Shown here: in pieces, positions 9,357-17,706 of the stretch | Layout: the number at the start of each line of letters is the position of its first letter | Position numbering within the stretch: the stretch's first letter is position 1 | NCBI GenBank assembly: GCA_020846745.1 | Contig: JADLDI010000101.1 | Span: 1 to 54,200 of the forward strand | Source of the DNA: Bryobacterales bacterium | GTDB taxonomy: Bacteria > Acidobacteriota > Terriglobia > Bryobacterales > Bryobacteraceae | Direction: 5' to 3' | Length of the DNA: 54,200 bases | Program-made: the position numbers and the translations under genes | Notes under the pieces: generated by a model | The model's database searches: none | What the model saw: the letters and a program-made list of their open reading frames with translations, nothing else | What the model was told of the DNA's origin: nothing

Positions 9357-10655
9357 ATGCAGGTAAAACCGCTTAGCCGACGTACCTTTCTGCGAGCCGC
9401 CGGGCTGGCCGGATCGACAATCCGGATCGGATTGCCGCCGCTCGCCGCCATGTTCAACTCAAACGGTACGGCCTACGCCGCCGCGAATGGCGCCGCCATC
9501 CCGTCGCGGTTTGTCTTCTGGTTCAACGGTAACGGTATTCCCGAGAAGTATTGGGTACCGCGCGAAACGGGCACGAACTTCGAGTTCACGCCGTGCCTGA
9601 ATCCGCTGGCGCCGTACCGCAACGACATTCACGTGATTACGGGACTCGATTCGGCGGCCGCGCGGCTGCCGGGCCCCGGCAACAGCCACTATCCATCGAT
9701 GAGCGGGCTGATCTCGTGCAAAACGTTCACCGGGCGCGGGGCAGGCGGACCGTCGATCGATCAGGCGATCGCGCAACAGATCGGCGAGGGGTACCGGTTC
9801 CGTTCGCTCCAGGTGGGCGTGTCGCAGGAGTCGTTCGGGGAATCGATCCAGCAGAATTTGAGCTGGGCCGACCGCGACCGGCCGTTGCCGCCGGAGATGC
9901 TGCCACACCAGTTATTCGACCGGTTGTTCGGCGTGAAGGAAGCCTCGTGGGTGAACCGCCGGAAGAGCATCCTCGACGAGGTGCAGGAAGAAGCGAAGGC
10001 CGTTCAGTCGCGCCTGGGCGCCGCGGACAAATCGAGGTTGGAAGAGTATCTGACGGCTGTCCGGGAACTGGAGCAATCGATCGCGAGCCTGCCGCCGGAA
10101 TACCGCCGCCCGGTGGAGCGCCCGGCCGAGGGTGGCGATATGCGCGATTGGCCCCGGATCGCCAAGCTGCAGAGCGACCTGGTGGTACATGCGTTCGCCT
10201 CGGGACAGACGCGGGTCGCGTCGTACATGCTGACCAAGTGCCAGGGGTTGTCGCGATTCCCATGGCTCGGGCATACGGCGCAGCGGCATCACGAATACAC
10301 GCACAACGGAGTCGAAACACCGCGCGGCAACCGGATTTTGCGCGACATCTGCCGCTGGCATGTGGAAGAGTTCGCTTACCTGGTGGGCAAGTTGAAAGCG
10401 ACGCCCGAAGGCGCGGGCAACCTGCTCGACAACACCGCGCTGCTGTTCGTCCACGAGCACGCGGAAGCGAATTCGCACAAGAACAACAACCTGGCGCTGA
10501 TCCTGGCCGGCCATGTGAAGGGGATGAAGACCGGGCTGCATTCGCATGTGACGGGTACGCTGGGCGACCTGTATGTCACGATCGCCGATGAGCTATTGGG
10601 CGCGCGCCTCAACACCTTCCCCACCTTCGATAAGAAGCTGGCGGAAGTAGTCTAA
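9357..10655 (+). CDS. DUF1552 family Tat-exported protein
   Basis: A 432-aa protein with a twin-arginine leader (LSRRTFLRAAGLAG) followed by the DUF1552 fold, recognised from FVFWFNGNGIPEKYW near the start, GNSHYPSMSG, and the late segment TALLFVHEHAEANSHKNNN. ATG 9357 was chosen because GGAG at 9348-9351 lies 5 nt upstream and the Tat signal starts there; the open frame extends much further upstream only inside the previous gene. It is co-transcribed and probably translationally coupled with the DUF1592/DUF1588 gene, so the two products likely act together in the periplasm or outside the cell. Its function is unknown. Confidence 0.88.
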   Translation: MQVKPLSRRTFLRAAGLAGSTIRIGLPPLAAMFNSNGTAYAAANGAAIPSRFVFWFNGNGIPEKYWVPRETGTNFEFTPCLNPLAPYRNDIHVITGLDSAAARLPGPGNSHYPSMSGLISCKTFTGRGAGGPSIDQAIAQQIGEGYRFRSLQVGVSQESFGESIQQNLSWADRDRPLPPEMLPHQLFDRLFGVKEASWVNRRKSILDEVQEEAKAVQSRLGAADKSRLEEYLTAVRELEQSIASLPPEYRRPVERPAEGGDMRDWPRIAKLQSDLVVHAFASGQTRVASYMLTKCQGLSRFPWLGHTAQRHHEYTHNGVETPRGNRILRDICRWHVEEFAYLVGKLKATPEGAGNLLDNTALLFVHEHAEANSHKNNNLALILAGHVKGMKTGLHSHVTGTLGDLYVTIADELLGARLNTFPTFDKKLAEVV

Positions 10656-10663
10656 CTGGACCG

Positions 10664-13600
10664 TTAGCGGATCGCCAAACCCGAGGCCGGAGACGACACC
10701 CCATTGACTGAAACAACCACGGGTTCGAAACCCGTAGCCGTGTCTGACGGGATACGCACGTTCAGTTGGTACAGCCCCACTACGCCCGGCGTCAGGCCGC
10801 TGAACAGGACCTCGGCTGGACGTCCCCCCACTGTCACCTGCGGCCGCGTCGCCGTCTCGCTGAGCGTTTCCGCTGAAGCGGGGTTCCCCGTAGCCGGTTG
10901 ATTCGTCACTGGGCCGAGTCCGTTGGCATACAGCACGGCAATCGATCCGCGCGCGACCGGGTTGGCCTGCGTGATCAACCGGTAATCGGAGTCCAGCGCC
11001 GCAATCGCCAGTTGACCGGTCTGCGGGTCGGGCGCTTCGAAGAAGCCGGGCGACGCGTCGGCCAGGTTCAACCGGTACACGGCACTCGAAGAGTTGCCGA
11101 TACTCACTTTCACCTGCGCCTGCGACACGCCTTGCAACTCCCAGGGGACCTGCACATTCACCTGATTTTGCGAAACGAAGTGGATGCGGCCGGGCAGGCT
11201 CAGCTTGCGGTCCGGATTATCGAAGCTGACACTGACCGATCCGAGCGAGACGGGCAGATAGGGGGTGCTGAACACCTTGGTGAGTTCGGCGAGGTTGCTG
11301 CCGCGGATTGCGACGTACGATCCCGGCGCGGCGGGCCGGAGGCTATCGAGGTGATCGGCGGGGGCGATGCCGTCGGCTTGGATGGCCGGGCTGGAACGGG
11401 CAATGCCGACGAAGGAGATGGCGAGCCCGGCGGCGCTCGCTTCGAATTCCTGCACCCCCGGTGAGGAACCCAGAATCACTGTCGCATCGGCAATCCCCAA
11501 GCTGTCTGTCCGGGCGACGGCGGAGCTGACACGGCCCCCGCCGCGAATGGTTGCAAACTGCACAGGCACATTAGCGACGGGCACGCCGAAGGCGTCGACG
11601 ACTTTGAAGGCGAGTTGGGCTGCGCCGTTTACGTCGCCCGAGAAGTTGGCGTTTTGGAGTGCGATGGCGTTCTGCGGCACGTTGTCGGACATGAGGTAGA
11701 GGTACGGCACGCGAAGGGTTAACTGGCCGGCGGTAAGCGTGATTTCGCCCTCGTAGATGCCGGGGGCGGGGCGCGCGCCTTCGAGCCGCGCGGTGACGTC
11801 GCGGGACTGGCCGGTGGTGAGGGTGAATGCGGTTTCACTGAGGGTGACGCGGGCGGCGCGGTCGGTCGTGCCGGCAGTAACGGCGAGGCGCACTTGCGCG
11901 ACGCCACCCGAGAAGTTCGAGATGCGCAGAGTCTTCGACTGGTTGACTCCAGTGTTATTCACGACACCGAACGAGAGAGTGGCGGGTTCGATGGTGAGAC
12001 CGAGCTGCGCGGCGGCCGAGGCATCGACGAGCCCGGCGCCGGCGGCCAGAACGCTAGCCGGAACGATGTTGCCGCCGGAGTCGATTTGCCTGACCACGGG
12101 CGCCGCGGTGTTGACTACGGCAGCTTTAAGCTGGGACGGGGTAGCGTCGGTCTTCTGCTGGCGAAACAGCGCCGCAACACCGGCGGCGATGGGAGCGGCG
12201 AAACTGCTGCCTTCGGCGATGGTGAAGCCGGTGGGGTCGTACATATCGCCATTGGGGTCGTACTTCTGGGTGGCGACATAAAGGCCGTAAGCCGGGGCGG
12301 CAACCTCGGGCTTCAGGAGCGATTCTCCCAGCGACGGCCCGTAGGAGGAGAAAAAGGCGATGACGTTGGGGTCCTCGGGGGCGGGAACGGCAGTGGGGTC
12401 GATCTCGAGGGTACGGTCCGGGTTGGCGGACAGGAAGGAGCGGAGCGCCTTGCCGGCGGTGCTGCCGATGATGGCGCTGGGAACGCCGGTATCGGTCATC
12501 CCGGTCATCTGGAAGAGGAAATCGTTGCCTTCCCGCTGTTCGATGAGGACGGCGACGGCTCCGGCGCGCTGGGCGTTCGCAACTTTGGTGCGAAACGTAC
12601 AATCGCCGCGCTCAACCAGGGCGATTGCGCCGGTAAGCGAATCGGCGGGAAGCGGGTCGCAGGCCAAGCCCGGGACGCGCACGGGGGCGCGCAAGACGGC
12701 TGTCGGACGCGGCCCGTCTTCGGAAAGCAATACACGCATAGAGCGCAGGGTGTCGGAAACGTTGTCGCCGGTGACGCGCGCGGTGGAAAAGTACCGCTGG
12801 GCGTTGGATGCGGCGGCGACGGTGAGGGCAGAGGGCGCGGTAGCGGGCGACTCGATGGTGTTCAGCGTGGGCCCGGCCTGGTAGCCGGAGTCGCCGGTGT
12901 TGCCCGCGCTCGTCACCACGAGCATTCCGGCGCGGGTGGCGTTTTCGACGGCGGCGACACGGGGGTCGCATGGCGTGTCGCCGGCAAGCTGACAGGTAAT
13001 GCCACGGTCGGAGGGCGCCCACAGAGCGGGTTGGCCGATGGCGAGGATGGCGATGTGCATGCCGTCGTTCACGGCGGCTTCGAGCGCCTGAATAATGGCG
13101 TCGTCGAACGTATAGTCGTTCACGCCAGGCGAGCCGAAGATCTTGTAGTTGCCCAGTTGGGCCTTGGGAGCGACGCCGGACATCGGCCCGAGCGGGGAGT
13201 CGTGGCGTGCGCCGGCGGCAATCATGGCGACGGCGGTGCCGTGGCCCACACGGTCGCGCGGGGAGAGGTCGTCGGGGCGGGAATCGGCCGGTGTATCGGC
13301 GAGGACCAGTGCGCCGACATACGACCGTGCCGCGATCACTTTGTTGTTGGTATAGGCGCAGTCGGCCTGGCTGCATTTTGGAAAGCCGGAGGGTACGGAG
13401 AGAGAAGAGTCCTGGAACGCGGGATGGGTTTGATCTATCCCGGAATCGACCACGGCAATACGAACGCCACGCCCGGCGTTGTCGATGCCTCCGAGGGCCT
13501 GCCAGGCTTGCGGCGCGCGAACGAGGTCGAGCGCTTTGACCATGTGGCGGCGAACGGGCTGGAGTTCAAATACACGGGACACGCCGGGCAAGCGTTCGAG

Positions 13601-13891
13601 AGCGGCGCGGTTGGCCGGACCGGAGACAAAAACGGCGTTCAGAACGGTTTGGGTAGCGCCAGTGACGGTGTACCCGTTGGCTTGGGCAAGAGCGCGCAGG
13701 CGCAGTTGCGCGGATTCGATTTGAAGGCGGCGGGTGGCGGCGGCTTCAAGCGCGACACCCGGTTTGGCAGACGATTGCGAATCGGACGCAAGCGCAGGCT
13801 GGTCGAGAATGAGCGCAAAACGAGCCGGGCGGGCGTGTGCGGCAAGCGAAAACAGGACGAGCGGGAAAGTGAGAAAACAGAATGTCCACAT
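10664..13891 (-). CDS. Secreted subtilase (S8) with PA insert and TIGR03437-type C-terminal domain
   Basis: A 1075-aa exported serine protease. Visible: a signal peptide (LTFPLVLFSLAAHA), a propeptide-like region (about 22-115), catalytic Asp149 (VVDSGID), His217 (GHGTAV), oxyanion Asn331 (SAGN) and Ser563 (GSSFAAP). A protease-associated (PA) insert lies at about 395-495, between the His and Ser. Downstream are a fibronectin-like region and, from about residue 845, the domain typical of Solibacter proteins (PGSYVAIRGSNLAE, QVNVQVPWELQG, YANGLGPVTNQPATG). The gene converges on the DUF1552 gene with 8 bp between. A protein-degrading extracellular role is likely; the C-terminal domain probably serves surface attachment or secretion, which is inference. 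Confidence 0.92.
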   Translation of the reverse strand: MWTFCFLTFPLVLFSLAAHARPARFALILDQPALASDSQSSAKPGVALEAAATRRLQIESAQLRLRALAQANGYTVTGATQTVLNAVFVSGPANRAALERLPGVSRVFELQPVRRHMVKALDLVRAPQAWQALGGIDNAGRGVRIAVVDSGIDQTHPAFQDSSLSVPSGFPKCSQADCAYTNNKVIAARSYVGALVLADTPADSRPDDLSPRDRVGHGTAVAMIAAGARHDSPLGPMSGVAPKAQLGNYKIFGSPGVNDYTFDDAIIQALEAAVNDGMHIAILAIGQPALWAPSDRGITCQLAGDTPCDPRVAAVENATRAGMLVVTSAGNTGDSGYQAGPTLNTIESPATAPSALTVAAASNAQRYFSTARVTGDNVSDTLRSMRVLLSEDGPRPTAVLRAPVRVPGLACDPLPADSLTGAIALVERGDCTFRTKVANAQRAGAVAVLIEQREGNDFLFQMTGMTDTGVPSAIIGSTAGKALRSFLSANPDRTLEIDPTAVPAPEDPNVIAFFSSYGPSLGESLLKPEVAAPAYGLYVATQKYDPNGDMYDPTGFTIAEGSSFAAPIAAGVAALFRQQKTDATPSQLKAAVVNTAAPVVRQIDSGGNIVPASVLAAGAGLVDASAAAQLGLTIEPATLSFGVVNNTGVNQSKTLRISNFSGGVAQVRLAVTAGTTDRAARVTLSETAFTLTTGQSRDVTARLEGARPAPGIYEGEITLTAGQLTLRVPYLYLMSDNVPQNAIALQNANFSGDVNGAAQLAFKVVDAFGVPVANVPVQFATIRGGGRVSSAVARTDSLGIADATVILGSSPGVQEFEASAAGLAISFVGIARSSPAIQADGIAPADHLDSLRPAAPGSYVAIRGSNLAELTKVFSTPYLPVSLGSVSVSFDNPDRKLSLPGRIHFVSQNQVNVQVPWELQGVSQAQVKVSIGNSSSAVYRLNLADASPGFFEAPDPQTGQLAIAALDSDYRLITQANPVARGSIAVLYANGLGPVTNQPATGNPASAETLSETATRPQVTVGGRPAEVLFSGLTPGVVGLYQLNVRIPSDTATGFEPVVVSVNGVSSPASGLAIR

Positions 13892-14273
13892 ATTACGGGC
13901 GTATCCTCCGAAATTGGCGCGAAGCCTCGCTTCTAGAGGGTTTCAGAAGCAAGACGGCTACCGTCATCCAGGAGGAAAGACGCGAAATGGGAGAGAAAAA
14001 GTTCATGAGCGGGGCAGGACAAAGAAGAAACAGGACGTTGTGATCAAAATCCTGGGCTGTCCTCTTTCCTCACAGCTGGACATTGTGTTACGATGGCAGT
14101 GCTTCCATGGATCGCCACCTGCGCGTTCCGCCACCCTCCGGCTCCGTTCACTCCTCCCCTTGCACCCGCAATCGGTGTGTGTTCAAACGGCCGCGGTTCA
14201 GGCGTTAGGACCACCGGGTAGCCTTTGGTTGTAATTTAGCCTACCAGGTAGGCACGGAGCGTTTATCGAAATA
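13892..14273. other. Intergenic region: subtilase promoter side and RRM leader
   Basis: The 382 bp between divergent genes show no convincing coding frame. The left part must hold the minus-strand subtilase promoter. The right part forms the leader of the RRM gene and contains the palindrome listed separately. I see no tRNA or other known RNA. Confidence 0.5.
14239..14253 (+). promoter_or_regulatory. Hairpin in the leader of the RRM gene
   Basis: GCCTAC and GTAGGC flank a 3-nt CAG loop. The hairpin ends 2 nt before a GGAG (14256-14259), the only Shine-Dalgarno-like sequence near the ATG at 14274. A stem this close could influence ribosome loading, or bind a protein, perhaps the RRM product itself. 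That is inference. Confidence 0.35.
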
Positions 14274-14729
14274 ATGGGTTTCACTGTTTTCCTTGGCAAT
14301 CTTCCGACTTGGGTGACGAAAGACGACATCAAGTCTTGGCTAACGGCAGAAAATCTGGTAGCGGACGACGTGAAGGTGATCCGCAATCCGGAGACACAAG
14401 AATCGAAGGGATTCGCGTTCATCGAAGCGCCTAACCAAGAGGAGATGCAGTCGATCATCCGCCGGTTCGACCGCGCGCCCCTGGAAGATCGCCTGTTGCG
14501 CGCCAACCCGGCCCAGCCGCCGAAGTCGAAGAGGCCCGGACCGCAAGGGCAGCCGACACCCGCCACGGGCGCCCCTGTCGCACAGGGTGAGCGGCCCCCG
14601 ATGGCCCGGACGGGCGACCGTCCGCCCCGCCGGAACGACCAGCATGGCGGCAACCGTCCGCCGCGGCACGGCAAAGGCCGCCAGGGTCCGCAAAGCGCCT
14701 TTGCGGAAGAACTCGCCAAAGCACTTTAG
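14274..14729 (+). CDS. RRM-domain RNA-binding protein with basic Pro/Arg/Gly-rich tail
   Basis: A 151-aa protein. Residues 1-80 form one RNA recognition motif: the RNP2 strand is VFLGNLP (about 5-11) and the RNP1 strand is KGFAFIEA. The remaining 70 residues are a low-complexity tail rich in Pro, Arg, Gln and Gly (RPPRHGKGR), as in small RNA-binding proteins of cyanobacteria and acidobacteria. It is likely cytoplasmic and binds single-stranded RNA, perhaps as an RNA chaperone; the targets are unknown. It is a single-gene transcript closed by a strong terminator, with a 5' hairpin next to the ribosome-binding region. Confidence 0.88.
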   Translation: MGFTVFLGNLPTWVTKDDIKSWLTAENLVADDVKVIRNPETQESKGFAFIEAPNQEEMQSIIRRFDRAPLEDRLLRANPAQPPKSKRPGPQGQPTPATGAPVAQGERPPMARTGDRPPRRNDQHGGNRPPRHGKGRQGPQSAFAEELAKAL

Positions 14730-14792
14730 TTTTCGCCTGATCGGGCGCTCCGAACAGTCTACATTTCTCCTTTCATTCGTTACTTTCCAATA

Positions 14793-14824
14793 GGGCTCCA
14801 GGGAAGCTGGAGCCCTCTCTTTTT
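14793..14824 (+). terminator. Rho-independent terminator after the RRM gene
   Basis: GGGCTCCAG (14793-14801) pairs perfectly with CTGGAGCCC (14807-14815) around a 5-nt loop, followed by TCTCTTTTT. It lies 64 bp after the RRM stop and separates that gene from the yacL-like operon. Confidence 0.9.
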
Positions 14825-14879
14825 GGCAGGGGCAAATCGCGCGGGCGATGATATACTCGATGCGGGCGGGCCCCCTCTC

Positions 14880-15962
14880 ATGCTCGATATCCTCCTAATT
14901 CGTGGTTTCTTTGTTCTGATAATCGGCTGGGCAGCCTACGCACTCCGGCCGTTCCAACTCAACTCCTGGATGTCCATAGCGCTGGGTGTACTGGCAGGCT
15001 GTGGAATTGTACTTTTCGAACTCCGCCTGCGCGACGTCAGCTTAAAACGGCTGATTGGTTCCGCATTCGGATCGGTTCTCGGCATTATTGGCGCTTATTT
15101 CATATCGCTGGTGGTTGGCCGTGCACTGCCGCAGGATCAGGGCACGGTTGCGTTTGTCCAGATCCTGGTGCTGCTGGTGATGTGGTACGTGGGTTTGGTA
15201 ATCGGCGCGAACAAGGGCGACATGCTGAACCTGGCGGCGCTCGGCGGGCTGTTTGGCGGTGAAAAGGCGGGCACTCAGCCGTTCAAGATTCTCGACACCA
15301 GCGTGATTATCGACGGACGTATCGCCGATATCGCGGAGACGGGTTTTCTGGACGGCATTCTGGTAATCCCGCAGTTTGTTCTACGCGAGCTGCAACTGGT
15401 GGCGGATTCGGCAGACTCGATGAAGCGCAACCGCGGACGGCGCGGGTTGGACATCCTGCAGCGCATCCAGAAGATTCCGACGCTGAACGTGCAGATTCTC
15501 GAGGACGACTTTCCGCAGGTGCGCGAAGTGGACATGAAGTTGATCGAACTGGCGAAGGTCTACACGTGCAAGATCGTTACAAACGATTTCAATCTCAACA
15601 AAGTGGCGCAGTTGCACGGCGTGGATGTCCTGAACATTAACGAGCTGGCCAATGCGTTGAAACCCGTGGTGCTGCCGGGCGAGACGATGCGCGTATTCAT
15701 CATCAAGGAAGGCAAGGAGTACAATCAGGGCGTCGCCTATCTCGACGACGGCACGATGGTGGTGGTGGACAACGCCAAACGCCTGATTTCGAAGACAATC
15801 GATATCACGGTGACGAGCGTATTGCAGACCACGGCGGGTAAAATGATATTCGGCCGGTTCGACGACAAGGTGCATGGCGTGTTCGACAATAAACATTTGA
15901 GCGGCGAACGCTCGCAAGGGCCGCGCGAGCAGGCCGCCGCCGCGCCGCACCCGGGCAGCTAG
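14880..15962 (+). CDS. YacL-like membrane PIN-TRAM protein
   Basis: A 360-aa protein with four N-terminal membrane helices (about 1-115), a PIN nuclease-fold domain beginning at KILDTSVIIDGRIADI with acidic residues Asp and Glu typical of the active site (LDTS, RELQLVAD, TNDFNLNK), and a C-terminal TRAM domain (EYNQGVAYLDDGTMVVVDNA). This is the architecture of Bacillus YacL. ATG 14880 starts at the first membrane helix. It is followed 18 bp later by ispD and ispF, the same order as yacL-ispD-ispF in Firmicutes, so co-transcription is likely. The substrate of the PIN domain is unknown, but RNA is expected from the TRAM domain. Confidence 0.9.
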   Translation: MLDILLIRGFFVLIIGWAAYALRPFQLNSWMSIALGVLAGCGIVLFELRLRDVSLKRLIGSAFGSVLGIIGAYFISLVVGRALPQDQGTVAFVQILVLLVMWYVGLVIGANKGDMLNLAALGGLFGGEKAGTQPFKILDTSVIIDGRIADIAETGFLDGILVIPQFVLRELQLVADSADSMKRNRGRRGLDILQRIQKIPTLNVQILEDDFPQVREVDMKLIELAKVYTCKIVTNDFNLNKVAQLHGVDVLNINELANALKPVVLPGETMRVFIIKEGKEYNQGVAYLDDGTMVVVDNAKRLISKTIDITVTSVLQTTAGKMIFGRFDDKVHGVFDNKHLSGERSQGPREQAAAAPHPGS

Positions 15963-15980
15963 GCCAGACACAACGACGCT

Positions 15981-16709
15981 ATGAAAGTTTCCGTAATCAT
16001 TCCCGCCGCCGGTCTCGGCACGCGCATGGGACGAGCCGCAGCCGAGAAGACCGGCACCAGCCGGAAGCAGTTTATGCAGTTGGATAACGAGCCGATCCTG
16101 CTGTACACGATCCGCAAGTTTGCGGCCTCGCCGGAAGTAAGCGAAATTGTGGTGGCGCTGCGGGGCGAGGATGCCAAGTGGGTGACCGATACGATTGCGC
16201 GGGCGCGCATTACCAAGCCGGTGCGCGTGGTAGAGGGCGGCGATTCGCGGCAGCATTCGGTGCGGAACGCGCTGGCGGCGTTGGCGCCGGATACGGATCT
16301 GGTGGCGGTGCACGACGCCGTGCGGCCGTTTATCGACCTGGAGACGATCGGCAAGGTGATCCAGGAAGCCGCGGAGACCGGAGCGGCCATTGTGGGAATC
16401 GTGCCGGTAGATACGGTCAAAATGGTGCAGCGCAACAAAATCCGGCAGACCATTCCACGCGAACGGCTTGTGCTGGCGCAGACGCCGCAGGTGTTCCGGT
16501 TCGAACTGCTCAAAGAAGCGTTCCGGCGCGCCGAGGCGGACGGGTTCAGCGGGACCGATGAGGCGAGCCTGGTGGAACGGCTGGAGCAGGTGGAAGTAAG
16601 CGTGGTGCTCGGCAGCGAGCGCAACATCAAGATCACCAAGCCCACCGACATGGAGATGGCGCGGATGCTGCTGGCGCAGGAGACGGTAGTGGGCGAGGGC
16701 GCCCACTGA
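15981..16709 (+). CDS. ispD: 2-C-methyl-D-erythritol 4-phosphate cytidylyltransferase
   Basis: The third step of the MEP isoprenoid pathway: couples MEP with CTP to give CDP-methylerythritol, in the cytoplasm. The 242-aa length is normal. Visible: the nucleotide-binding N-terminus IIPAAGLGTRMG, SRKQFMQL, VHDAVRPF, the VDTVK loop and FSGTDEASLVE. A slightly longer loop lies between GTRMG and KQF than in E. coli IspD. It ends in a TGATG overlap with ispF, so translation of the two is coupled. Confidence 0.95.
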   Translation: MKVSVIIPAAGLGTRMGRAAAEKTGTSRKQFMQLDNEPILLYTIRKFAASPEVSEIVVALRGEDAKWVTDTIARARITKPVRVVEGGDSRQHSVRNALAALAPDTDLVAVHDAVRPFIDLETIGKVIQEAAETGAAIVGIVPVDTVKMVQRNKIRQTIPRERLVLAQTPQVFRFELLKEAFRRAEADGFSGTDEASLVERLEQVEVSVVLGSERNIKITKPTDMEMARMLLAQETVVGEGAH

Positions 16710-17233
16710 TGCCTACCGCTCTCTATCCCGGCGCGATTGTCGATGTGCGCACGGGGCTGGGCTGGGATTGCCACCGTACGGTTGCCGGACGGCCGCTGCT
16801 GCTGGCCGGAGTGAAGATCGAATCGGAGTTTGGGCTCGAAGGACACTCCGATGCGGACGTGCTGGCGCACGCCGTCACGGATGCGTTGCTAGGGGCCGCG
16901 GCGCAGGGCGACATCGGAATGCACTTTCCGGATTCGGACCCGAAGTGGAAAGGGGCGGACTCGCTCCAGATGCTGCATCACGCCGTACAGGTGGTGCGCA
17001 TCGGCGGCTACGAGATAGCGAACGTCGATTCGACGGTAATCCTGGAACGCCCGAAGCTCAAAGAGTATCGCATGGCCATTCGCGAGGGCCTGGCCAGGAC
17101 GCTGGGCCTCAGCGTCGATCGCGTTTCGGTGAAGTTTAAGACCGCGGAGAAGGTTGGTCCGGTAGGCGAGGGACTCTCGGCGGAGGCCGAAGCCGTGGCC
17201 ACTCTGGTGAGACGCGCGCCGAGTTCAGAATGA
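16709..17233 (+). CDS. ispF: 2-C-methyl-D-erythritol 2,4-cyclodiphosphate synthase
   Basis: Makes the cyclic diphosphate of the MEP pathway from CDP-ME 2-phosphate, releasing CMP. The 174-aa product has a short N-terminal extension of about 12 residues. The zinc ligands are visible as Asp20, His22 and His54 (equivalent to Asp8, His10 and His42 of E. coli), within GLGWDCHR and GHSDADVLAHA; DIGMHFPDSD follows, and KFKTAEKVGPVGEG is the C-terminal nucleotide-binding part. It overlaps the ispD stop by 1 bp and is overlapped by the start of a small downstream frame. Confidence 0.95.
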   Translation: MPTALYPGAIVDVRTGLGWDCHRTVAGRPLLLAGVKIESEFGLEGHSDADVLAHAVTDALLGAAAQGDIGMHFPDSDPKWKGADSLQMLHHAVQVVRIGGYEIANVDSTVILERPKLKEYRMAIREGLARTLGLSVDRVSVKFKTAEKVGPVGEGLSAEAEAVATLVRRAPSSE

Positions 17234-17490
17234 TCCGGAACGACCGTTGGGAGAGGGCGAAACTACGCCGCCTTCAGGCGCGCCGCGAGCGGCTTGGCCT
17301 TTCCCGCGATCCTCTCTCGCGGCTCCGGCGAATGCAGGCGCAACTCGAGGACATGGAGCGCGACAAGCAGCGGCATCCGTGCGGCGCCGCCGGTCACGCG
17401 CGAGTCGAAGAACTCATTTCCTTACACTCTAAGTCCCTACACTCGAAGCGCAATTGGCCCGTTACGGCGCTTCGGTCAAACAACATATAG
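17230..17490 (+). CDS. Small basic hypothetical protein coupled to ispF
   Basis: An 86-aa frame whose ATG lies in an ATGA overlap with the ispF stop. Its first 45 residues are strongly Arg/Leu-rich and helical (WERAKLRRLQARRERLG), followed by QLEDMERDKQRHPCG; the last 25 residues look like non-coding sequence (SLHSKSLHSK, an imperfect local repeat). No family is recognised. The start context argues for translation, and the composition of the tail argues that the true end may have been altered. Confidence 0.35.
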   Translation: MIRNDRWERAKLRRLQARRERLGLSRDPLSRLRRMQAQLEDMERDKQRHPCGAAGHARVEELISLHSKSLHSKRNWPVTALRSNNI

Positions 17491-17706
17491 AAGCAGGCCC
17501 GCCTTTGTCGCGCTCGAATGCGAATGCGCCTGTTCGCAGCCGCGCCCCGTGTGCCCTCAAAACGGTTGCCAGGCAAAGCGCCGGGCATTCTTCTGAATGG
17601 TCGGCGCCCATTGAAACAAAAGGCAGATCCATCATTTCTAACCACTTACGAGGCCGCAAGTGTAGCTTGGTCCAGCCTCGCGGTAGCGTCCGGAAAGGAG
17701 TTCGAT

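Noticed and set aside
9551..10591. 346-aa plus-strand frame
   Set aside because: A shifted frame inside the DUF1552 gene, which has clear domain and Tat evidence.
11894..13936. 680-aa plus-strand open frame
   Set aside because: It is the antisense of the subtilase, very Gly-rich, with no domain; high GC creates such frames.
15381..16706. 441-aa minus-strand frame
   Set aside because: Antisense to the yacL-like gene and ispD; His/Arg-rich composition typical of shadow frames.
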